A DNA stretch of 38,171 nt. Origin: CAYZPW01 sp964480475 (GTDB lineage: Bacteria; B130-G9). Under the pieces are notes generated by a model that saw only the letters and a program-made list of their open reading frames with translations, did not search any database and had not been told where the DNA came from. The position numbers were made by a program, and so were the translations under genes. Positions 24,061-32,825 of the stretch are shown piece by piece (position 1 is the stretch's first letter; each line of letters opens with the position of its first letter). Location: assembly GCA_964480475.1 (NCBI GenBank), contig CAYZPW010000029.1, positions 1 through 38,171 on the forward strand, read 5' to 3'.

Positions 24061-26415
24061 ATGATGAGATGCAGAACTCTCACATCGACCTTGATCGTTG
24101 TCTTGGTCACATTTGCTTTTGCGTTCGCATTCTGCGAGCCGACGCAGAAGCTCGACGTGTTGTTGCGCCCGCTTCTTCAAACGCCCCGTCCCGAGCCAGC
24201 CCGCGTGGAGAGCCATCTAAAAGCCCACGGGATTGCTTTTTCTGTCGAGGCGGCTGAGCCGCGTGTCGGCGTCGTCCTGAAATCGACTGACGAATCCCGC
24301 GCCTTGGCGCTCGCTACTGAGGTTCGGCGCCTCGGAGGCGCTGTCGGGAGTGTGTTCGGCTCGTTCGTCACGGCGAGGCTGTCTGTTTGTGCTCTTTCGT
24401 CGCTCGAAGGCATCGATTCCCTTTTGTACGCTGAGGCGGCGCGGGTCTTGAAGCGGTCGCTGGACAAAAGCATCCCCGCCTCAAGGGGCGATCTGGCGAG
24501 CTGGGGCGTCAATCTGTCCCGCGGATACGACGGCGCCGGGGTCGTCGTAGGGGACGTCGATTCGGGCATCGACTGGACCCACCTTGATTTCCGCAACCAC
24601 GACGGCAGCACGCGACTGATCTCGTTGTGGGATCAGACAGCGAGTGGCAGTCCACCTCCGGGATTCAGCTACGGCGCCGAGCTTACCGAATCCGACATCA
24701 ACGCTGAGCTAGCCGGAGAGCCGTCAATCTGGACGCCGGGCCTCGACGAGGACGGCCATGGCACGCACGTGATGAGCATCGCGGCCGGAGGCGGCAGATG
24801 CGGCGCCGGTTTCTCAGGCGTCGCGCCCGCGGCGAGTATTGTCTTCACAAAGGTCTCATTCGGCTATGATTTCGGCACGGACAGAGTGCTTGACGGCGTC
24901 AACTACATCTTCCAGAAGGCCGAGAGCCTGGGCCTGCCTGCGGTCTTGAACCTATCTCTTGGTTACAACACCGGCAGCCACGACGGGACCTCGCTCGCGT
25001 GCCAGGCAATCGACGCGCTGACTGGGCCAGGCAGAATCATCGTCAACTCCGCCGGCAATTCCGCGTATTATGAGGACAGCTACGGCTACAGGTATTATAC
25101 GCACGTCGGCTTCGAGGTTACCGATGACGAGCAGAAATTCGCTGCCTATGTGTCGTATTACTCGGACGAGGGCGTGATTGAGATATGGTATGAGCCGCCG
25201 GGCAATATCGAAGTCGCCTTAGGCGCCATCGACACTTGGTACGGAGGCGATGTCGAGCACGGGCCGTTCGTCGGACCGGGAGATTCTCTCACCAACGAGA
25301 GCCTCATGGATGTCGGGTCCGAGATAGCCCGCTACGACATCGACGCCACAGAGACCTCGAATCCCAACAACGGAGCGCGCCACATCGTCGTTCGGATCAG
25401 GCCGGGCTTTTGGTCTTCGCTGTTCTACGATTGGACTGTTACGGTGAAGGGCGACTGCTATTTCGATGCGTGGCCGGGCGAGGACGGCTACTTGTTGTTC
25501 CTGGACGAGCGGCCGGGCGTTGTAGCAGGCGACAGCAGGTCATCTATCACGTATCCCTCCTATGCCAAGCAGGTCATATCGGTCGGCTCATACGTCACCA
25601 AGAACGAATGGTACGACATATACGGCCAGAGACGGTCTGATCCCGGCGCTAGAATGGGCGCTATCTCGGATTTCAGCAGCCGCGGCCCCAGCAGGCGCCC
25701 CGACCTCACCGGGCCAAAGCCCGAGATAGTCGCGCCGGGCCAATACGTAGCAGGCGCGTTCTCGGCTCAAACTCACGCCATGGGCACATATTACTACAAT
25801 CTTGAAAACGTCGTGCACGACTATTACTACTACATCGGCGCTGGGACCAGCATGTCCTCGCCGCACGTGGCCGGAGCGGTAGGGCTTCTGCTCCAAAACA
25901 ATCCGGACCTGACGCCCGACGACGTTGACCAGATACTCGCGCAAAGCGCACTTGCCGACTCTTTCACTGGCGAAGTTCATAATGACATCTACGGCTATGG
26001 CAAGCTCGACATCCAGGGCGCTCTAAAGGTCATCGATCCTGGCGGCGCCAACACCCTCGGACTCGACGTGCAGGCCGATTATCCTATCTACGGACGAGGC
26101 GAGGTTTTGGAGATATACGCCCAGGCCGCCAGCAGGGGACCCGGAAGGAGCATAGATTTCGGGATGGCTGTCCTTCAGCCAGAAGGCTCACTGCTCTTCT
26201 TTCCGTTCTGGACGACCGATTACACCATGATGAACCTCTATCTGCCGACGGATTTTCTGGCTCGCGATTTTCTGGTGCTCAGCGGCGAAGTCCAGCCCAA
26301 CTCAGCGCCCCTTTCAACGGGCGACAGCTACGTCGTGTACGCGGGATTCGCTGACCCTAGCACTGGGGCCATATTGGGAGACCTGTCGATCACGACGTTC
26401 GAGGTCGATATGTAG
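24061..26415 (+). CDS. Secreted subtilisin-like serine protease (S8)
   Basis: This 784-residue protein begins with a signal peptide (LIVVLVTFAFAFAF). A strong AGGAGG at 24,050 serves ATG 24,061 or 24,064. Residues ~30-135 form an I9-like propeptide region. The S8 domain shows the full triad: VVGDVDSGIDWTHLD (Asp167), DGHGTHVMSIAAGG (His233) and GAGTSMSSPHVAGAVG (Ser597), plus the oxyanion Asn333 in VNSAGNSAY. A beta-rich insertion (~340-490) separates the Asn and Ser blocks, as in many large bacterial subtilases. After residue ~660 comes a C-terminal beta-sandwich-like region (LGLDVQADYPIYGRGEVLEI ... ILGDLSITTFEVDM) that resembles those of the proteins at 283 and 12,692. plsY follows after 28 bp. 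The substrate is unknown. Confidence 0.93.
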   Translation: MMRCRTLTSTLIVVLVTFAFAFAFCEPTQKLDVLLRPLLQTPRPEPARVESHLKAHGIAFSVEAAEPRVGVVLKSTDESRALALATEVRRLGGAVGSVFGSFVTARLSVCALSSLEGIDSLLYAEAARVLKRSLDKSIPASRGDLASWGVNLSRGYDGAGVVVGDVDSGIDWTHLDFRNHDGSTRLISLWDQTASGSPPPGFSYGAELTESDINAELAGEPSIWTPGLDEDGHGTHVMSIAAGGGRCGAGFSGVAPAASIVFTKVSFGYDFGTDRVLDGVNYIFQKAESLGLPAVLNLSLGYNTGSHDGTSLACQAIDALTGPGRIIVNSAGNSAYYEDSYGYRYYTHVGFEVTDDEQKFAAYVSYYSDEGVIEIWYEPPGNIEVALGAIDTWYGGDVEHGPFVGPGDSLTNESLMDVGSEIARYDIDATETSNPNNGARHIVVRIRPGFWSSLFYDWTVTVKGDCYFDAWPGEDGYLLFLDERPGVVAGDSRSSITYPSYAKQVISVGSYVTKNEWYDIYGQRRSDPGARMGAISDFSSRGPSRRPDLTGPKPEIVAPGQYVAGAFSAQTHAMGTYYYNLENVVHDYYYYIGAGTSMSSPHVAGAVGLLLQNNPDLTPDDVDQILAQSALADSFTGEVHNDIYGYGKLDIQGALKVIDPGGANTLGLDVQADYPIYGRGEVLEIYAQAASRGPGRSIDFGMAVLQPEGSLLFFPFWTTDYTMMNLYLPTDFLARDFLVLSGEVQPNSAPLSTGDSYVVYAGFADPSTGAILGDLSITTFEVDM

Positions 26416-26443
26416 CCGCCGGACCCAGGCTTAAAGGACGTTA

Positions 26444-27043
26444 ATGACGCAGATTCTGCTCGTTGTATTCGCATATTTTCTGGGGTCGGTATCGTTCGGC
26501 TATCTTATCGGCCTGCTATCTGGCAGGGACATCCGCAAGGTAGGCAGCGGCAACATCGGCGCGACCAACGTCATGCGGGCGGCGGGCAAGACGGCGGGCA
26601 TCATCACCCTCGTGCTCGATACGGCAAAGGGCTACGTCGCAGTTTTTCTGGCCGAAGGCTTCTCAGGGCCCGACGAATCACTCCCCCTGATATGCGGCGT
26701 CGCGGCGCTGCTCGGACACTGCTTTCCTGTCTTCCTGAAGTTCAGAGGCGGCAAGGGCGTCGCGACAGGCCTCGGTGTCTTTCTGCGTCTCGCCCCGTTC
26801 TACATCATCTTCGCGCTGGGCGCGTTCCTGATCGTCCTCGCGATCACGGGGTTTGTCTCGGCGGGCTCGATAGCCGCTGCGGCAACGATGCCCATCGCCC
26901 TGTGGATAGGAGGCGCCTCGTCCGAGCGGGCCCTGCTGGCCGCTGCAATCGCCGCCCTGATCATCATCAAGCACCACAAAAACATCGCCCGCCTCGTAAA
27001 AGGCGAGGAAAGCAGGCTGGGCGCGAGTAGAGGCGGCTCGTGA
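26444..27043 (+). CDS. plsY: Acyl-phosphate:glycerol-3-phosphate acyltransferase
   Basis: PlsY transfers the acyl group from acyl-phosphate to glycerol-3-phosphate at the inner membrane, the first step of phospholipid synthesis with the PlsX partner. The 199-residue protein has five predicted membrane helices and the three cytoplasmic motifs: KVGSGNIGATNVMRAAG, GHCFPVFLKFRGGKGVAT and HHKNIARLVKGEE. The start is preceded by AAGGACG. It follows the subtilase by 28 bp and may share its transcript, although the two functions are unrelated. The last codons (RGGS, stop) lie inside a GGCGGCTCGTGAGCC palindrome of the kind found in the adjacent MITE-like element, so its 3' end seems to have been remodelled by a repeat. 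Confidence 0.95.
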   Translation: MTQILLVVFAYFLGSVSFGYLIGLLSGRDIRKVGSGNIGATNVMRAAGKTAGIITLVLDTAKGYVAVFLAEGFSGPDESLPLICGVAALLGHCFPVFLKFRGGKGVATGLGVFLRLAPFYIIFALGAFLIVLAITGFVSAGSIAAAATMPIALWIGGASSERALLAAAIAALIIIKHHKNIARLVKGEESRLGASRGGS

Positions 27044-27060
27044 GCCGTCTGGTCGCGATC

Positions 27061-27168
27061 TTGTAGGGGCGGTGTCTCAGACCCGCCCGCCTACATGAAT
27101 CCCTGCGGATACGAGGCGTCTTATGCGACCGTCAATTCGAAAGGGCGGCTCGTGAGCCGCCCCTACAA
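27061..27168. mobile_element. MITE-like element, complete copy with 12-bp terminal inverted repeats
   Basis: The 108-bp unit has perfect ends TTGTAGGGGCGG (27,061-27,072) and CCGCCCCTACAA (27,157-27,168). Inside is a perfect hairpin GGGCGGCTCGTGAGCCGCCC (27,143-27,162). Its interior plus about 20 bp beyond matches the window start (1-107); its left end matches 23,775-23,799. It encodes no protein. No target-site duplication could be confirmed. Confidence 0.7.
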
Positions 27169-27216
27169 CGTCCTGCACCGAATCATGACCACCCCAATCC
27201 AATTGTCGTCGGATCA

Positions 27217-27321
27217 GGGTGGGTCAATTTTTGACCCACCCGCTAAGTGTCGGCTGATAATCGGCGATTCGGTCGAATCATACCGCTTACAAACCGTCGA
27301 AGTGGATCAGAATTGATCCAC
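27217..27321. repeat. Two related palindromes (GGGTGGGTCAA and GTGGATCA)
   Basis: GGGTGGGTCAA-TTT-TTGACCCACCC (27,217-27,241) and GTGGATCA-GAAT-TGATCCAC (27,302-27,321) share the half-site G-T-G-G-x-T-C-A. They lie between plsY and the next gene, whose start is at 27,503. They may be a paired operator or hairpins; neither has a clean T-run. Nothing else is evident in 27,322-27,485. Confidence 0.5.
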
Positions 27322-27502
27322 CCTGCCCTCGCCTCGCCGGGGCCAGAATCAGGCGCCTCGCGTGCGTAACGGCAGCCATATAGCCGCATATATGAGCCTT
27401 TCCCACAGACAAATCACACTAATGGCACGAAATATGCTTGAAATATGGGTGTAATTGGCAAGAAACGGTTAATCTAATCGTGCAACATAGGAGGCGCAAA
27501 AA

Positions 27503-29020
27503 ATGCAGACCACAACACAACCGACAAACTTCGCCTTATTCGTAGCCCTTCTCCTCATAGCCACCCTGGTGGGCCTCCTCGGGGCCTACCTCGCCCCCGG
27601 CCAAGTCGTCGATGGCGACCTGACCTACTGGCGGTATGATGAGACCGACCAGCTTTCCTTTAGCACCTGCCTGTTTGAGGCTATCGAGGGTCGAGGTGTT
27701 GCAGCAGTAGGGCCAGAGCAAGTCTCCACATTCGACGGAGAGGGTTGGAGTTACTTCGCAGATTCAGTTGTATATCTTTCTAATGCAGTTCAGGGACCCG
27801 ATGGGAAAATATGGTTCCGGGAAACACCGCAAAACCGAATCGGGTGTGGGTTCTGGGATGAAAATGGGGACACGCATCACACACAGTTTGGGGGCGGACT
27901 CAGCCAAGATGGTTGGGCGCTGGAGATGGAGCGTTGGCGGGGCAATTACGGTTTTATGTTCGGTGTGTTGCCCTTCGTCTCCGGTGGGTGGATTAATGCA
28001 TACAGCTACTGCAAGCCCTCTTGCAGCAATATGGATGGGATAACTGGGTTTAATGGGCCGCCCGATCCGGAAAGCGATTATCGGGATTATTATGCCGTCT
28101 CTGTCTGCCGAGTTTCCGGTGATTATTTGCTCCTACTGTCATCGGGCCCTCCGAAGGTTGTCAACCTATTGGCGCGTCAAGAGAGTTGGATATTGGATGA
28201 TTTCGATTCGCTATCTGTCTCTGGCGCATGCGTCGGCGGCAACTCATATTTCTGGATAGAAGTGCAGGAGCATAGGGGTGTTATTGGGCCCCTCAAACCA
28301 GTAGGGACGATGCAGGTTGACGCGGTGAATAGGACCGTCGAAGAGATTCCATGGCTGGATCGCATTCCTATCGCCGCGCTGGCATGGGATTGGCATGGGT
28401 TGTGGGTTTTTTGGGGCGGTTCATTCGGTGACAATGAACGGATGCCGTTAGGGGTGGCGTTCTGGTCGCTTCAGGATGCAACTCCCGACGTTTCCCGGCT
28501 GTTGCCGGACCAGGCAGGGTCGGACAGTGCTCGACCGGGCGGAGGGATTGGCCGCCTCATACCCTTCGGCATGCAGAGAATGGCCGTTGATAATGGACCT
28601 AGTCTTTGGTTTGCGACGGACGAGGCGGTAGTGAAGTGGAGTCCGGACCCGGACCTCATCCCAATGCCGTATGAGGCGAGGGTTGAGGCGCAGGCGAAGG
28701 AGGGCGGCTCAGTCGAGGTAGAGATAGAGTTCGACAACCTGCGCATCATCCGCAACGATGCGACGCTTCACTTGAAGATTGAGTACTTCGCCGAAGGGCA
28801 ACAGGAGCCGCTGCCGGGCGCGCTGACATTCTACGTCTATCACGAGTTCCAGCCACAAGAGACATTCTACTACTCGTTCGAGTATGTGCCCGTCTTGCCT
28901 CCTTCAGATGATAGGATTCGATATTCGGTTTATACCACGGACATCGACCTCAACGCGCCTCCGACGGACGATCCGATCATCACCTCGAACGTCGCAACGG
29001 CGGAGGTGAGGCTGGATTAG
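27503..29020 (+). CDS. Secreted propeller-like protein, paralogue 1
   Basis: This 505-residue protein has a signal peptide (FALFVALLLIATLVGLLGAY) followed by VVDGDLTYW. The start is supported by AGGAGG. The middle section has degenerate propeller-like blades (FDGEGWSYFADSV, GPDGKIWFRE). The C-terminal ~115 residues (MPYEARVEAQAKEGG to SNVATAEVRLD) form a beta-rich region nearly identical to the C-terminus of the broken paralogue at 31,030. FEYVP, DRIRYSVYTTDID and PPTD are shared blocks. I do not recognise a named family beyond the propeller resemblance. It is exported, function unknown. Its downstream sequence is also duplicated after the second paralogue. Confidence 0.7.
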   Translation: MQTTTQPTNFALFVALLLIATLVGLLGAYLAPGQVVDGDLTYWRYDETDQLSFSTCLFEAIEGRGVAAVGPEQVSTFDGEGWSYFADSVVYLSNAVQGPDGKIWFRETPQNRIGCGFWDENGDTHHTQFGGGLSQDGWALEMERWRGNYGFMFGVLPFVSGGWINAYSYCKPSCSNMDGITGFNGPPDPESDYRDYYAVSVCRVSGDYLLLLSSGPPKVVNLLARQESWILDDFDSLSVSGACVGGNSYFWIEVQEHRGVIGPLKPVGTMQVDAVNRTVEEIPWLDRIPIAALAWDWHGLWVFWGGSFGDNERMPLGVAFWSLQDATPDVSRLLPDQAGSDSARPGGGIGRLIPFGMQRMAVDNGPSLWFATDEAVVKWSPDPDLIPMPYEARVEAQAKEGGSVEVEIEFDNLRIIRNDATLHLKIEYFAEGQQEPLPGALTFYVYHEFQPQETFYYSFEYVPVLPPSDDRIRYSVYTTDIDLNAPPTDDPIITSNVATAEVRLD

Positions 29021-29125
29021 AGTGACAGCACAATTGCTGTGGACGACGCACAAGTGATCGATTGCGACCGACCTAGTCGCAGTCCGAGGCGACATAAGTC
29101 CTGGCCTGAAATGCTAGGGCTGATG

Positions 29126-29154
29126 TGGACAAAGGCACTGCTCATGGCTATTGT
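29126..29154 (+). promoter_or_regulatory. Putative promoter of the DUF2283 gene
   Basis: TGGACA (29,126-29,131) and TATTGT (29,149-29,154) are separated by 17 bp, giving a transcript start just before the ATG. It resembles the subtilase promoter at 23,995. Confidence 0.4.
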
Positions 29155-29167
29155 CGATTATTGCAGG

Positions 29168-29392
29168 ATGATGAAAATAACTTACGATCCGCGTGCAGAC
29201 GCGGTGTATTTTCGCTTTGTGGAGGGTCCGCGGGAGGTGACGACGCTTCGCCTCACCGAGGACGTGGCCATCAACTACGATCCGCAGGGCGGAGTTGTTG
29301 GACTGGAGATACTCTCCGCGCGCGAGCATCTCAAGTTCAGCGCTAGCGAGCCAGAGCTGGAAGTGGAGAACCTCCGTCTTGCAGGCGGATAG
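29168..29392 (+). CDS. DUF2283 family small protein
   Basis: The 74-residue protein (73 if the second ATG is used) reads MKITYDPRADAVYFRFVEG, then TTLRLTEDVAINYDPQG and VVGLEILSAREHL. This is the compact beta-rich pattern of DUF2283, a family of unknown function often found near toxin-antitoxin or mobile genes. Longer in-frame starts would only add poorly conserved sequence that is part of a duplicated intergenic segment. The methylase gene follows on the same strand after about 100 bp. Confidence 0.8.
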   Translation: MMKITYDPRADAVYFRFVEGPREVTTLRLTEDVAINYDPQGGVVGLEILSAREHLKFSASEPELEVENLRLAGG

Positions 29393-29491
29393 AGGTTGTC
29401 ATCCGAGAGCCGGATGGTGATATAGCTGACATAAGGCTTGGGCAGTCCTCCAAACGAACGAATAGCGTTGCTTTCGCGGAAGAAAAACCAG

Positions 29492-30430
29492 ATGACAGCT
29501 GAACGAGTTCGAGTGCCCCCGATCAAGTGCCAGGGCATAAAGACGAAGCTCGTCAATTGGATAAAGCAGAATCTGCCGGAGAACGTTAATGGTACATACT
29601 TCGAGCCGTTTCTGGGTTCCGGCGTAGTCGGCTTCAACGTTCGACCGCAGAAGGCTCTTCTTTCAGATTCAAATCCGCACATAGTAACGTTCTACGATCA
29701 GGTCGCGAAAGAACGTATCACACCAGCGCTGGTATCAGAGTTCTTGAAGACCGAGGGGAGAAAACTCTCCGGGTCCGGGGCGGACTACTACTACGAAGTG
29801 AGGAAGAGATTCAACGCCGGACAGGACCCACTGGACTTCCTCTTTCTCTCCCGGTGTTGCTTTAACGGTCTTATCAGATTCAACAAGGACAGATTGTATA
29901 ATGTCCCCTTTGGCCACAAACCCAACAGGTTCACCAGGTCATACATAACGAAGATATGCAATCAGGTGAAATGGGTCTCCCAGTTGATAAGGCGAAATGG
30001 CAGCTGGACAATTGCGTGTATGGACTTTAGAGAGGCGTTATCGCAGGCTGGACCGGATGATCTTATCTACTGCGATCCGCCTTACGTTGGCCGGCACGTG
30101 GACTACTTCGATTCATGGTCTGAGGCGGATGAGATAGAGCTGAATGCAACTCTGAGGAGGTCGGGAGCAAGATTCATTCTATCGACTTGGTATCAGAATA
30201 GATACAGAAGGAACAAGTGTGTCGATGATATCTGGTCCGATTTCCGAATGCTCACCAGACAACACTTCTATCATGTGGGGCCCAAAGAGACGAATCGGAA
30301 CTCGATGACGGAGGCCCTGATCCTCAACTACGAGCCGGTAGCCACGAGCAACCAGCGTGTCACGAAAGTCGGGCAGATGGAGCTATTTGAATCCCCGGCC
30401 CAGCCCAAAGCGGCTGAGTTTCAATGCTGA
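29492..30430 (+). CDS. D12-class DNA adenine methyltransferase (Dam-like)
   Basis: This 312-residue enzyme would methylate adenine N6 in a short DNA site with S-adenosylmethionine. It has the D12 order of motifs: PPIKCQGIKTKLVNWI at the N-terminus, motif I YFEPFLGSGVVGFN, ALLSDSNPHIVTFY, then CCFNGLIRFN and the catalytic DLIYCDPPYVGRHVDYF (DPPY). ATG 29,492 was chosen because conservation begins with VPPIK; a longer frame from 29,438 has no support. No restriction endonuclease gene is next to it. The DUF2283-methylase pair lies inside what is otherwise a duplicated segment, suggesting insertion. The target site cannot be read from the sequence. Confidence 0.88.
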   Translation: MTAERVRVPPIKCQGIKTKLVNWIKQNLPENVNGTYFEPFLGSGVVGFNVRPQKALLSDSNPHIVTFYDQVAKERITPALVSEFLKTEGRKLSGSGADYYYEVRKRFNAGQDPLDFLFLSRCCFNGLIRFNKDRLYNVPFGHKPNRFTRSYITKICNQVKWVSQLIRRNGSWTIACMDFREALSQAGPDDLIYCDPPYVGRHVDYFDSWSEADEIELNATLRRSGARFILSTWYQNRYRRNKCVDDIWSDFRMLTRQHFYHVGPKETNRNSMTEALILNYEPVATSNQRVTKVGQMELFESPAQPKAAEFQC

Positions 30431-30456
30431 CTTGTGCCGGTCTGCTTCGCGCCCAG

Positions 30457-30667
30457 CCTGAGTTTCCTAGTTACTGAAAATGTGTAGTTCAGATGAGGCT
30501 TTCAGAGTGGGACTTGGATGCCGTTGGGTGTATTACCCCGCGATTAGTATCGCGGCGAGGCTTAAGGCTTCGGCGAGTCTGCTTTGTTTGGCTGAGAGAC
30601 GGGTGACGGCGATGTGGTCTTCGTGGTTGGCCTCATAAAAAGGGGTAATACACCGAGCAAGAAACCC
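30457..30667. repeat. Duplicated ~210-bp segment, copy A
   Basis: From CCTGAGTTTCCTAGTTA to AGCAAGAAACCC this stretch matches 32,528-32,734. The best-kept part is CGAGTCTGCTTTGTTTGGCT and GTGGTCTTCGTGGTTGGCCT. Read on the minus strand, both copies keep the peptide SAKQSRLA and a preceding DHIA-x-TR, which hints at a former coding sequence. I do not recognise the family. Confidence 0.7.
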
Positions 30668-30981
30668 ACTTCTGGGACTATTACATGCTTGTGCCCATGC
30701 TTCAGGGTGCCAGTCATTGGCCGAGCGATCCGCAAGACGTCCCGGCACTAATGGCCCTGTTTCCCAATTCGGCGGTTTGGCCAGTAGAATCGTTCATGTT
30801 TGAGTATAATCTGCTAATGGATATGTATGATCAGAACTGGGATGCTCTTGCTGGGGACTTACTTAGTCTCTTCGACTACTGCGGTGGCACAACGGACTGC
30901 AGTCATGTTTGGGGTGATGGCACCCCAGGGTCAGGGAATACCGATCAACGATGCCTGGACTGCCCTGGGGACGGGATTTAA
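30668..30981 (+). pseudogene. C-terminal fragment of an unknown gene
   Basis: The frame reads HFWDYYMLVPMLQGASHWP, later FMFEYNLLMDMYDQNWDALA, and ends at TAA 30,979. It continues upstream only into the duplicated segment, where it meets a stop, and no ribosome-binding site precedes its first ATG (30,685). It looks like the 3' part of a gene cut by the repeat. The protein is not recognised. A second stretch of aromatic and acidic residues does not help. Confidence 0.35.
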
Positions 30982-31029
30982 CACGGACTTGCGGCGGGCA
31001 GTCCGACATAAACAGGGAGGAATTGCAAA

Positions 31030-32426
31030 ATGAGACATTGGCGGAATTCATTTATCCTGGCAGCCGTAGTTCTGTTGCGACTAGCTGCCCCCTTCTCCAA
31101 TTGCGAAGTCGTGGATGGTGATCTCACGTTCTGGACGTCCGAGGACTCGCCGGCAATACACGAGGCATACTACGCATGTGGAGTCGCTCTACTTTACGGC
31201 ACGATTCCGGTTGCCGACTTCGGAGGGCCCCTTTGCTGGTTCGACGGGGTTAGCTGGTGTGTTTCTGATGCCCATTGGAGTTATTTTTGGACGGACATGG
31301 GGGAGGGCCCTGACGGCAAGGTGTGGCTAAGTTCGTTTCACGATGTGTATAATGGCGTAGCATATCTGGATGATCCCGATTGCTTACACCTGCCCGACTG
31401 CAATTGGTGGGCATACGGAACTCTATGCCTGGACGTTGTCCATTGGCGAGATACATCCTATCTGGTGTTTGGCAATGACGTGCATGGGGGCGCGATTTAC
31501 GCTGAGTATTGCAAGCCTTCGTGTGATGACTTAAACGCACTTGGGTATTTTGCAGGCGGGCTATCGGTGTTTAGTTGCTCTGTGTCCGGCGAGTATCTGG
31601 CTTTAGGCTTCTCCGGCCAGGGATTGAGGAGGGGCAATTGCCTGAAAATCACAGATCTTGTGAATGGCAAGACGTGGGACTTTTCCGATTTAGGGTGCCA
31701 CGGTAAGACTCCCGGGTCCAGCGGCTATTTCTGGACTGCGAATGCCACGCCGGGCCTGACCCAGATAGACGCTGAGAATGAGAGATTGCTTGCTCTGAAC
31801 TGGGCTTCGGGGATGTCGGTGGACAGCCTTCAGCCCGACTGCTGGGGCCTTTGGCTTCTCGCCCGGAGGGAGTGCGACGGCGATATATTAACCGGCTTCT
31901 GGTCATTTCACAGCCCGGAATTGGACCAATGGCGAATCCTACCCGTTCAGATAGGCAACTGGCTGTCCCCCCCCCCTGTTTCAGGCACATAACGACCAAT
32001 CCTGCGCTAGCGGAGCTTTGGTTCACAACAAACAAGGCCGTCTGCCGATGGCGGCTGGAGGACATGCCCATGCCTTATGAGGCGCGGGTGGAGGCGCAGG
32101 CGAAGGAGGGAGGTGCGGTTGAGGTGGAGATAGAGTTCGACAACCTGCGCATCATAAGAAACGACGCCGAGCTTTGGCTGAAGATCGAGTACTTCCAAGA
32201 GGAAGAGACAGAGCCGATGCCGCTCTTCGAGTCTTATAGCGTCTATCACGAGTTTCAGCCGCAGGAGACTTTCCGCTACTCGTTCCAGTATGTTCCCATT
32301 GTGCTGCCGTCGATGGACAGGATACGTTATTCGGTTTACACGACGGACATCGACGTCAACGCGCCACCCACCGACAACGAGATCATCACCTCAAACGTCG
32401 CGATGGCGGAAGTGAGGCTGGATTAG
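31030..32426 (+). pseudogene. Secreted propeller-like protein, paralogue 2, interrupted at a C10 tract
   Basis: The gene starts after GGGAGGAATTGCAAA with a signal peptide (NSFILAAVVLLRLAAPF) and VVDGDLTFW, as in paralogue 1. It runs in one frame to a run of ten C residues (31,967-31,976), after which that frame stops at 31,992. The adjacent frame continues as ALAELWFTTNKAVCRW, MPYEARVEAQAKEGGAVEVE and ends in SNVAMAEVRLD at 32,426, matching the C-terminus of paralogue 1. One extra C, or two fewer, restores a full protein of about 465 residues. This may be a dead gene, a sequencing slip, or a phase-variable gene. Confidence 0.75.
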
Positions 32427-32527
32427 CCCAGCGTAGTCCACAGAAGATCGATAGCGACCAACCTACTCGCAGTCCAAGGCGACATGAGTTTTGGAAGGTT
32501 GATCAATCCTCGCAAGAGAAGAACCGG

Positions 32528-32734
32528 CCTGAGTTTCCTAGTTAGAGAATTGCGTGGTGCTGGTGGGCTTTCTGGGGGGACTATTGAGAAGTGGGTGTGT
32601 ATTGCCCTGCGATGAAGTTGCCGGTATGTTTAAGTCCAGGGCGAGTCTGCTTTGTTTGGCTGAGATTCGGGTTATGGCGATATGGTCTTTGTCGTTGGCC
32701 TTATAGAACAGGTAATAGACCAAGCAAGAAACCC
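32528..32734. repeat. Duplicated ~210-bp segment, copy B
   Basis: Counterpart of 30,457-30,667. It lies 101 bp after the stop of paralogue 2, in a gap (32,427-32,825) with no recognisable gene. Just before it, 32,458-32,490 matches 29,070-29,101 downstream of paralogue 1 (CGCAGTCC-x-AGGCGACAT). Confidence 0.7.
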
Positions 32735-32825
32735 AGAATCCCTCTGCGGGCCGGATTAGCACAGATAAACAGACCGTTGAATCAGCTAGAGCGGAAACTC
32801 AGGCTATGAAGCGGGTTCCGGTTGT

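Noticed and set aside
27061..27168. Repeat taken as a full insertion sequence
   Set aside because: Only 108 bp and no transposase; a MITE-like label is the most it supports.
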